Notes under the pieces: model-generated
The model's database searches: none
What the model was told of the DNA's origin: nothing
Seen by the model: only the letters and a program-made list of their open reading frames with translations
Shown: positions 1 through 4,917 of the stretch, one piece after another
How positions within the stretch are numbered: position 1 is the first letter of the stretch
How the letters are laid out: every line of letters begins with the position of its first letter
Assembly (NCBI GenBank): GCA_002436065.1
Contig: DIXP01000060.1
Coordinates: 1-6,463, forward strand
DNA length: 6,463 nt
Source of the DNA: Chloroflexi bacterium UBA6077
GTDB taxonomy: Bacteria; Chloroflexota; UBA6077
Direction: 5' to 3'
Position numbers and translations under genes: made by a program

Positions 1-24
1 TCAACTTGATCCGTTAGACACTAA

Positions 25-41
25 GAGCCTATCCGAATAAC
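25..41. repeat. Left terminal inverted repeat of the IS (orfB end)
   Basis: The 17 bases GAGCCTATCCGAATAAC match the reverse complement of 919-935 at 16 of 17 positions; the difference is A versus G at position 12. Similarity is lost after base 17. The orfB stop (TAG on the minus strand, 29-31) lies inside this repeat. The preceding TAA (22-24) is the left copy of the putative target duplication. Confidence 0.9.
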
Positions 42-424
42 CCGGCCGCCCGGAAGGCGATCAAGGCGCAGGCGAAATGGAGGAAGGCAAGGTAGTGTTC
101 GGGTTTCTTCTCCCAACGGACCAGGATGCGGCGGAAGCGATTGAGCCAGCTGTGGCTGCGCTCCACCACCCACCTGCGCGCCCTCTTGCCCGCCTCTCGC
201 GCAATCTCTCTGGCTTCCTCGCCTCGCGCCCGGATGTGGGCGGTGAAGCCAAACTCGCCCAGGATTGCTCTCACCTCATTGAAGTCGTAGCCCTTGTCCA
301 GGCACATGCCCTGCGGCCGCTCCTCCGTAGGTTGTGGCCGCTGTGCCACAATACTCTCAATCGTTGCCCGCACCAGCTTCATGTCGTGGCGGTTGGCGCC
401 GTCGATGGCCAAGCCGATCGGCAC
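29..424 (-). CDS. IS5-family transposase, orfB (catalytic C-terminal half)
   Basis: This frame encodes the C-terminal part of the same transposase, here taken from a GTG at 424 (131 residues). GLAIDGANRHDMKL is a hallmark stretch of IS5-type enzymes. CLDKGYDF supplies the second catalytic aspartate, and RRWVVERSHSWLNRFRRI supplies the glutamate with the usual R-x3-E spacing. The frame is open upstream of the GTG as far as the G7A4 run (to 499), where it encodes TGPNPTDRGKDGVKRSLLTEGHG, the segment normally joining the two halves. It is therefore probably meant to be made as an orfA-orfB fusion of about 290 residues rather than from the GTG. orfB lies +1 relative to orfA. It could be a programmed product or the downstream remnant of a frameshifted gene. 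Confidence 0.82.
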   Translation of the reverse strand: MPIGLAIDGANRHDMKLVRATIESIVAQRPQPTEERPQGMCLDKGYDFNEVRAILGEFGFTAHIRARGEEAREIAREAGKRARRWVVERSHSWLNRFRRILVRWEKKPEHYLAFLHFACALIAFRAAGLFG

Positions 425-464
425 CCCGTGTCCCTCGGTGAGCAGGCTGCGCTTGACGCCGTCC

Positions 465-902
465 TTACCCCTGTCGGTGGGGTTCGGCCCCGTCCTTTTC
501 CCCCCCGAGGGGCGCTTTCGTCATCGCCCCGTCCATGCTCAACCAGGACCAATCGATCCCTTCTAGTTCATCGAACTGCTCGATGCCGGCTTGCCAAAGC
601 CTCAAGAACACTCCATCCGTCACCCATTCGGCAAAGCGGTCATGCGCCGTGGACTTGGCGCACAGATCGGTCTGGTTCAGCGCCGCCCACTGGCAACCAG
701 TGCGCAATACGTAGAACAGGGCATCCGCGCACTGTCGATCAGACACCCGAGGGCGTCCGCCACCAAAACGATGGGTGTTCACGTGTACCGGTAGTAGTGG
801 CTCCAGCAGCTCCCACAGCTCGTCGGAGATGCGAAAGCCTGTCGTCGTCTTGTTGTTTGGAGTACGAGCACGCTCGCGCTCCGCTGTTGTGTGTTCGCTC
901 AT
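465..902 (-). CDS. IS5-family transposase, orfA (N-terminal half)
   Basis: This 145-residue frame encodes the N-terminal part of an IS5-type transposase. The region around RISDELWELLEPLLP is the helical DNA-binding domain (DUF4096-like) common in IS5/IS427 elements. It is followed by the GCQWAAL and ...WSWLSMDGAMTKAPLGG stretches; the aspartate of SMDGAMTK is the expected first acid of the DDE triad. I chose the ATG at 902 because it lies inside the element; the more upstream ATG at 953 is outside the terminal repeat. A weak GGAG sits only one base before the ATG, so initiation may be poor. The frame ends at 465 about 30 bases after a G7A4 run, while the rest of the transposase continues in another frame as orfB. 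On its own it lacks two catalytic residues. Confidence 0.85.
   Translation of the reverse strand: MSEHTTAERERARTPNNKTTTGFRISDELWELLEPLLPVHVNTHRFGGGRPRVSDRQCADALFYVLRTGCQWAALNQTDLCAKSTAHDRFAEWVTDGVFLRLWQAGIEQFDELEGIDWSWLSMDGAMTKAPLGGEKDGAEPHRQG
494..506 (-). other. orfA/orfB frame-change site (G7A4GG on the minus strand)
   Basis: On the minus strand this reads GGGGGGGAAAAGG. orfA continues ...L-G-G-E-K-D-G-A and stops at 465, whereas orfB needs ...K-R-T-G-P-N-P-T-D-R-G-K. Moving from orfA to orfB requires skipping one base (+1) or going back two. A simple -1 ribosomal slip leads into a third frame that does not join orfB. Loss of one G or A by transcriptional slippage on the run would restore a continuous transposase, as would deletion of one of the two G at 494-495. 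Confidence 0.7.
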
Positions 903-918
903 ACTCCATAGTTTACCA

Positions 919-935
919 GTTATCCGGATAGGCTC
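919..935. repeat. Right terminal inverted repeat of the IS (orfA end)
   Basis: Read on the minus strand this is GAGCCTATCCGGATAAC, the partner of the left end. It is followed outside by TAA (936-938), identical to the three bases outside the left end. The orfA ATG (902) is 17 bases further in, so the transposase promoter must lie within or just outside this end; no convincing promoter was seen. Confidence 0.9.
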
Positions 936-938
936 TAA

Positions 939-1180
939 GCCCGCTCGCCCCACCTACTTCGACGCTTGCCGGGATGCCTCGTCGGGCTACGGATTGGGAG
1001 TAAACCGGACGGGAAGGCAGCTGCAGCAGATGGATACCACCAGTGAGATGCGGTGCAGCGCTTCCCCCAAGCTCTCGACGATGCCCGTCTCCCGAGACCC
1101 CGATCAGCCTTCCATCGACTGGAGGGGTGGGAGCAAACCAGACGCGGCAAGACACTTACCATTTAGGGGCGCCCTCCACC
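939..1180. other. Gene-free stretch with strong stem potential; possible structured RNA or element remnant
   Basis: No coding frame here has a recognisable protein, though several frames are open by chance in this GC-rich DNA. It does hold nested complementarity. GGGAAG (1011-1016) pairs with CTTCCC (1061-1066), and GCTGCA (1020-1025) pairs with TGCAGC (1054-1059), giving a 12-bp stem with a small asymmetric internal loop around a 28-nt apical region. A small hairpin follows (GTCT/AGAC, 1087-1098), then a 7-bp stem at 1108-1114/1120-1126 with one G-U pair. Two similar short motifs, GGGAGTAAACC (997-1007) and GGGAGCAAACC (1129-1139), sit about 130 bases apart. I cannot assign it to a known RNA family, and strand is undecided because stems form on both. 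Confidence 0.35.
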
Positions 1181-1210
1181 TTGACCCCCTTTCTCCCCAC
1201 TCCCTATACT
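1181..1210 (+). promoter_or_regulatory. Sigma-70-like promoter for the glycosyltransferase genes
   Basis: TTGACC (1181-1186) matches the -35 consensus at five of six positions. TATACT (1205-1210) matches the -10 consensus at five of six. The spacer is 18 bases and pyrimidine-rich. Transcription would begin near 1217, giving a leader of about 165 nt before the proposed start at 1381. It is the best promoter-like sequence I noticed between the IS and the first glycosyltransferase, and it faces the right way. Confidence 0.6.
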
Positions 1211-1323
1211 TACCCCGCTCCCGCCGCCCCACCCAGGGCTGGCAGGGCGCGGCCCAGGCCATCCCCAAGCCTCTCGCGTGCAACCTCTCGGCGTCTGGGT
1301 CGTTGGTATTGCTGAATCCCACG

Positions 1324-1337
1324 CTGCATCGATGCAG
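1324..1337. repeat. Perfect 14-bp palindrome in the leader
   Basis: CTGCATCGATGCAG is its own reverse complement. It lies about 107 bases after the predicted transcription start and 43 bases before the proposed start codon. It could be a binding site for a dimeric regulator or a small hairpin in the leader RNA. Nothing else in the window identifies the regulator, and a 14-bp palindrome can arise by chance. Confidence 0.4.
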
Positions 1338-1380
1338 TCAGCCGGCTTGGCCATTTACACCCTGCACGGACACCCTTACC

Positions 1381-2358
1381 TTGCCTGACCCCACGCCCTC
1401 CATATCGGTCGTCATCCCCAACTGGAACGGGGCCCGCTACCTCGCGGGCTGCCTGGAGTCGCTGCGCGCCCAGAGCTACCGGCACTTCGAGGTGCTGGTG
1501 GTGGACAACGGCTCGACCGACGGCTCGGACCGGTTGGTAGCGGAGGGCTATCCGGAATTCCGGTGGGAACCTCTTGGCAAGAACTACGGCTTCGCCGTCG
1601 CCTGCAACGAGGGCATCCGCCGCTCCACCGGCGACCTGGTAGCCCTGCTGAACAACGACGCCGAGGCCGACCCGGACTGGCTGGCCGAGCTGGCCCGAGG
1701 GGCCGCGGAGCACCCGGAGGCGGGCTTCTTCGCCTGCAAGATCCTGCTGTTCGACCGGCGAGACACGATCCACTCCGCCGGCGACTTCTACTGCCTGGAC
1801 GGCGTGCCCGGCAACCGGGGGGTGTGGCAGCGGGACGAGGGGCAGTTCGACCGGGAGGAGCCTGTCCTATCGGCCTGTGGCGCCGCCTCGGGGTGGAGGC
1901 GCGGCCTCCTTGAAGAGGTCGGGCTGTTCGACGAGTCGCTCTTCATGTACTGTGAGGACGTGGATCTCAGCCTGCGCGCCCAGCTGCGGGGGCACGGCTG
2001 CCTCTACCTGCCGGAGGCTCGGGTCTACCACCGGCTGAGCGCCACGGGGGGCGGGGAGACGGCCAGCTACTACTGCGGGCGCAATCTGGTGTGGGTGGCC
2101 ATCCAGAACCTGCCGGACACGCTCCTCCGGCGCTATTGGCCGGCAATCGTTAGGAGTCAGGCGGGTTTTGCGGTAAACTCTATAGGGCATTTTCGGGAGA
2201 AGGCTGCTCGCGCCCGCCTGCGGGGCCAGGTAGCGGGACTGCTGGGAATACCCCGAAGGCTCGGCCGGCGGCGCGCGATCCAGAAGGAGCGATGCGTGCC
2301 CGATAGCTATCTGCTGTCACTGCTGCGCGAGCCCCAACTCTCCAACGAGAGGTCGTGA
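1381..2358 (+). CDS. GT2 glycosyltransferase, rhamnosyltransferase/WbbL-like
   Basis: This is a soluble GT-A glycosyltransferase of family 2, about 325 residues, likely adding a sugar from a nucleotide-sugar donor to a lipid-linked or surface glycan on the cytoplasmic side of the membrane. From the proposed start, SVVIPNWNG (9-17) and VVDNGSTDGS (40-49) form the nucleotide-binding part. LLNND (89-93) is the usual replacement for the metal-binding DxD, and EDVDLS (192-197) with H217 is the acceptor/catalytic-base region of the WbbL-like group. The C-terminal tail is rich in arginine (around GIPRRLGRRRA), which could help membrane association. The start is uncertain. The frame is open far upstream into the IS, but the protein fold begins at about 1400, and TTG 1381 is the nearest in-frame start giving a normal N-terminus; no clear ribosome binding site precedes it. 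Donor and acceptor cannot be told from sequence. Its TGA overlaps the next gene's ATG, so the two are translationally linked. Confidence 0.88.
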   Translation: MPDPTPSISVVIPNWNGARYLAGCLESLRAQSYRHFEVLVVDNGSTDGSDRLVAEGYPEFRWEPLGKNYGFAVACNEGIRRSTGDLVALLNNDAEADPDWLAELARGAAEHPEAGFFACKILLFDRRDTIHSAGDFYCLDGVPGNRGVWQRDEGQFDREEPVLSACGAASGWRRGLLEEVGLFDESLFMYCEDVDLSLRAQLRGHGCLYLPEARVYHRLSATGGGETASYYCGRNLVWVAIQNLPDTLLRRYWPAIVRSQAGFAVNSIGHFREKAARARLRGQVAGLLGIPRRLGRRRAIQKERCVPDSYLLSLLREPQLSNERS

Positions 2359-3119
2359 TGAATCGCCCCTTCATGTCGCTGGTCGTGCCGGCCTACAACG
2401 AGCAGGGCAGGCTGCCCGCCACCCTGGTGAAGCTGAAGGCTTTTCTAGAGAACGAACCGCCCCACTACGAGGTGATCGTGGTGGACGACGGCAGCCAGGA
2501 CGGCACGGTCGCCGTGGTCGAGGAGGCGATGGCCGGCTTCCCCGAACTGCGCCTGCTGAAGGAGCCCCACCGGGGCAAGGGCCACGCGGTGCGCAAGGGG
2601 ATGCTGGCCGCGAAGGGGCAGTACGTCATGTTCTGCGATGCCGACTTCTCCATGCCGGTGGAGGAGGTCGTCAAGTTCTCCAGGACGCTGGAGAAGGGCT
2701 ACCAGGTAGCAATCGGCTCCCGAGAGGTGAAGGGGGCCAGGCGCATCGACGAGCCCTGGCACCGGCACCTGATGGGCCGGGTCTTCAACCTGCTGGTCAG
2801 GGTGCTGGCCATGCCGGGCCTGCAGGACACCCAGTGCGGCTTCAAGGCGTTCACCTGGGAGGCCACCCAGGAGATCTTTGGGCGGCAGGTGATCGACGGC
2901 TTCGGCTTCGACGTGGAGGTGCTGTACATCGCCCGCAAGCTGGGCATGCCCATCACCGAGGTCCCCATCAACTGGTACTACTCGCCCAGCAGCCGGGTGG
3001 ACCCGATCAAGGACACCCTGCGGATGATCAACGACGTCCTGCAGGTCCGGAGCCACGACCGCAACGGCCTGTACGACCGGCTACCGGATTCTAAGGGAAG
3101 CGCCGCGAGCGTGAGATAA
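2358..3119 (+). CDS. Polyprenyl-phosphate glycosyltransferase (dolichyl-phosphate glucosyltransferase/ALG5-like, GT2)
   Basis: This GT2 enzyme of 253 residues resembles dolichyl-phosphate beta-glucosyltransferases and DPM1-like synthases, which move a hexose from UDP- or GDP-sugar to polyprenyl phosphate at the inner face of the membrane. MSLVVPAYNEQGRLP (6-20) and VVDDGSQDGT (41-50) open the GT-A fold. HRGKGHAVRKG (71-81) and the metal-binding CDADFS (93-98) follow. GSRE (120-123), DTQCGFKAF (157-165) and GFGFDVEVL (181-189) are typical of this subgroup, as is EVPINWYYSPSSRV near the C-terminus. It has no C-terminal membrane helices, unlike the GtrB/DPMS-with-membrane-domain types. ATG 2358 sits five bases after GAGAGG and overlaps the upstream stop as TGATG; GTG 2355 is an alternative one codon earlier. 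Glucose is the best guess for the sugar, mannose the main alternative. Its product could feed the GT-C-like protein at 4918. Confidence 0.9.
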   Translation: MNRPFMSLVVPAYNEQGRLPATLVKLKAFLENEPPHYEVIVVDDGSQDGTVAVVEEAMAGFPELRLLKEPHRGKGHAVRKGMLAAKGQYVMFCDADFSMPVEEVVKFSRTLEKGYQVAIGSREVKGARRIDEPWHRHLMGRVFNLLVRVLAMPGLQDTQCGFKAFTWEATQEIFGRQVIDGFGFDVEVLYIARKLGMPITEVPINWYYSPSSRVDPIKDTLRMINDVLQVRSHDRNGLYDRLPDSKGSAASVR

Positions 3120-3130
3120 GGAACATGTTG

Positions 3131-3226
3131 TCCCCTCTCCCTTAGGGAGAGGGTCGGGGTGAGGGGCTACTTGGGAGACAACCGAAGCTTCCCCTCACCC
3201 TAACCCTCTCCCACGGGGAGAGGGGA
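3131..3226. repeat. REP-like inverted pair of G/C-rich hairpins
   Basis: Two 36-base arms (3131-3166 and 3191-3226) are inverted copies matching at 31 of 36 positions, separated by 24 bases. Each arm is itself a hairpin: CCCTCTCCC-TTA-GGGAGAGGG in the left arm and CCCTCTCCC-AC-GGGGAGAGGG in the right. The arms also share a CCCTCACCC-type tail. This matches the widespread CCCTCACCC...CCCTCTCCC type of intergenic repeat and the BIME arrangement of paired REPs. It begins 11 bases after the second glycosyltransferase and ends 19 bases before metG. No T-run follows either arm, so a classical intrinsic terminator is not supported, though the RNA hairpins could protect or separate transcripts. Confidence 0.85.
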
Positions 3227-3245
3227 TTCGAGGGGTGATACTACT

Positions 3246-4880
3246 ATGAGCGAACACATACTGATCGGCGTCGCCTGGCCCTACGCCAACGGCCCTCTGC
3301 ACCTGGGACACCTTGCCGGAGCGTTGCTGCCTCCGGATATCTTCGCCCGCTACCATCGACTGAAGGGCAATCAGGTGCTGATGGTCTCCGGCTCCGATGA
3401 GCACGGCACGCCCATAACCGTGCGGGCCGAGCGCGAGGGCAGGTCCCCCAAGGACATCGTGGACTTCTACCATCAGCAGTTCGCGGAGAACTTAGAGGCC
3501 ATCGGCATCAGCTACGACCTGTTCACACGGACCACCACGCCCAACCACTACGCCGTCGTCCAGGATATGTTCCTGAAGCTGAAGGAGAACGGCTACGTCT
3601 ACAAGACGGAGATGCTCTCCCCCTACTGCCCAACGGAGAAGCGCTTCCTGCCGGACCGCTACGTGGAGGGCACCTGCCCCTACTGCCAGTATGCCGAGGC
3701 CCGGGGCGACCAGTGCGACAACTGCGGCAAGCCGCTGGACCCCACCGACCTGATAAGCCCACGCTGCAAGTTCGACCAGACCCCGCCCGAGTTCAGGACC
3801 ACTGAGCACTTCTTCCTGAAGCTGACGGCGCTGAACGAGAAGCTGCTGGAGTGGGTCAAGCCAAAGACCTACTGGCGGCCCAACGTCTACAACTTCACCT
3901 TGAACATGCTGCAGGAGGGACTCAAGGACCGGCCCATCACCCGCGACATAGAGTGGGGCGTGCCGATCCCGCTGGAGGGCTACGACGACAAGCGGATCTA
4001 CGTCTGGTTCGACGCCGTCATCGGCTACCTCTCCGCCAGCATCGAGTGGTCCAAGCTGCAGGGCGAGCCGGAGAAGTGGCGAGAGTGGTGGCAGGGACCC
4101 TGCAAGTCCTACTACTTCGTGGGCAAGGATAACATCCCCTTCCACTCCATCATCTGGCCCGCCATGCTGATGGGCTACGGAGGGCTCAACCTGCCCTACG
4201 ACGTCCCCGCCAACGAGTACCTGAACCTGGAGGGCCGGCAGTTCTCCACCAGCCGCAACTGGGCGGCCTGGCTGCCCGACATGCTGGCTCAGTACGATCC
4301 GGACCCCATCCGCTACGTGCTGACCATCAACATGCCGGAGGCCCGAGACACCGACTTCTCCCTGTCTGAGTTCATCCGGCGGAACAACGACGAACTGGTC
4401 GCCACCTACGGCAACCTGGTCCACCGGGCGCTCTCCTTCTCCCAGCGCTACCTGGACAGCCGGGTTCCCGAGCTGGACCCGGACTACCAGGGCGACGAGC
4501 GGATGATCGCGCGCATCCAGGAGAGCTTCGATACCGTCGGAGACATGCTGGCCGCGTGCCACTTCAAGGACTCCTTGAAGGAGGTGATGAACCTGGCCCA
4601 GTTCGGCAACCGCTACTTCGAGGAGAAGGCCCCCTGGAAGCAGCGGAAGCAGGATCCGAAGGCGATGGCCGAGACGATGTACGAGTGCCTCCGGCTGGTG
4701 GACTCCCTGAAGATCCTCACCTACCCCTACCTGCCCCACTCCGCCGAGAAGCTGCACGGGCTGATGGGGTACACGGACGACCTGCTGAGCCACGGCTGGA
4801 GGCCATCGACACCTCCCCACGGCCAGAAGCTGCCCGAGCCAAGCCCGCTCTTCACCAAGCTAGAGGTCGAAGAGGGATAG
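3246..4880 (+). CDS. metG: Methionyl-tRNA synthetase
   Basis: This class I aminoacyl-tRNA synthetase charges tRNA-Met with methionine in the cytosol. The 544-residue frame begins GVAWPYANGPLHLGH, with the HIGH signature as HLGH at 19-22. SGSDEHGTPI (48-57) is characteristic of MetRS. The zinc-knuckle region has C144-x2-C147 and C157-x2-C160, with further cysteines at 128 and 174. FVGKDNIPFHSIIWPAML marks the second half of the catalytic domain. The KMSKS loop is QFSTS (332-336) followed by RNW, a variant seen in archaeal-like MetRS. The helical anticodon-binding domain follows (from about RNNDELVATYGN). The protein ends without the EMAP/Trbp111 dimerisation domain of longer bacterial enzymes, so it is a short but complete form. 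ATG 3246 follows GAGGGG (3230-3235) by ten bases; that Shine-Dalgarno sits just outside the REP-like repeat. No T-box was seen upstream. Its last ten bases form one arm of the 17-bp hairpin. Confidence 0.96.
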   Translation: MSEHILIGVAWPYANGPLHLGHLAGALLPPDIFARYHRLKGNQVLMVSGSDEHGTPITVRAEREGRSPKDIVDFYHQQFAENLEAIGISYDLFTRTTTPNHYAVVQDMFLKLKENGYVYKTEMLSPYCPTEKRFLPDRYVEGTCPYCQYAEARGDQCDNCGKPLDPTDLISPRCKFDQTPPEFRTTEHFFLKLTALNEKLLEWVKPKTYWRPNVYNFTLNMLQEGLKDRPITRDIEWGVPIPLEGYDDKRIYVWFDAVIGYLSASIEWSKLQGEPEKWREWWQGPCKSYYFVGKDNIPFHSIIWPAMLMGYGGLNLPYDVPANEYLNLEGRQFSTSRNWAAWLPDMLAQYDPDPIRYVLTINMPEARDTDFSLSEFIRRNNDELVATYGNLVHRALSFSQRYLDSRVPELDPDYQGDERMIARIQESFDTVGDMLAACHFKDSLKEVMNLAQFGNRYFEEKAPWKQRKQDPKAMAETMYECLRLVDSLKILTYPYLPHSAEKLHGLMGYTDDLLSHGWRPSTPPHGQKLPEPSPLFTKLEVEEG

Positions 4881-4907
4881 TGGCGGCAATGCCGCCACTA
4901 TCCCTCT
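4871..4907. repeat. Perfect 17-bp inverted repeat over the metG stop codon
   Basis: AGAGGGATAGTGGCGGC (4871-4887) is perfectly complementary to 4891-4907, with a three-base loop (AAT). The metG TAG is inside the left arm, and the right arm ends ten bases before the next ATG. No U-run follows, so it does not look like a standard intrinsic terminator. As RNA it would be very stable and could stabilise the metG 3' end, couple or limit translation of the next gene, or mark a mobile short palindrome. Confidence 0.85.
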
Positions 4908-4917
4908 AGAGAACTTC

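Larger units (their letters stand above)
25..935 (-). mobile_element. Complete IS5-family insertion sequence, 911 bp, transposase on the minus strand
   Basis: The element is bounded by 17-bp inverted repeats starting GAGCCTATCCG, with one mismatch. The flanks carry the same three bases, TAA (22-24 and 936-938), as expected for a 3-bp target duplication of the TNA kind known in some IS5 groups. Inside are two minus-strand frames encoding the N-terminal and C-terminal halves of an IS5-type DDE transposase; orfB's stop codon lies inside the left terminal repeat, so almost no sequence is spare. Size, ends and gene order fit the two-ORF IS5 groups (IS427-like), though the 3-bp duplication is more typical of IS1031-like elements; subgroup is left open. 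It lies upstream of, and opposite to, the glycosyltransferase genes. Whether it is active depends on the orfA/orfB frame change. Confidence 0.9.

Noticed and set aside
77..931. A 284-residue plus-strand open frame across the IS
   Set aside because: It is the antisense shadow of the transposase; it is rich in Arg, Pro and His with no domain, and the minus-strand frames are clearly IS5 transposase.
939..1180. T-box or known riboswitch
   Set aside because: No TGGNACC-type antiterminator or other riboswitch core could be matched on either strand; kept only as an unassigned structured stretch.
775..2358. A single 527-residue plus-strand frame running from inside the IS into the first glycosyltransferase
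   Set aside because: Its first 200 residues lie antisense to the transposase and in spacer DNA and resemble no protein. The glycosyltransferase fold starts only after about 1400, and a good promoter lies at 1181-1210 within this frame.
3492..4820. A 442-residue minus-strand open frame inside metG
   Set aside because: It is a GC-rich codon shadow of metG, with low-complexity Val/Leu/Gly composition and no recognisable domain.
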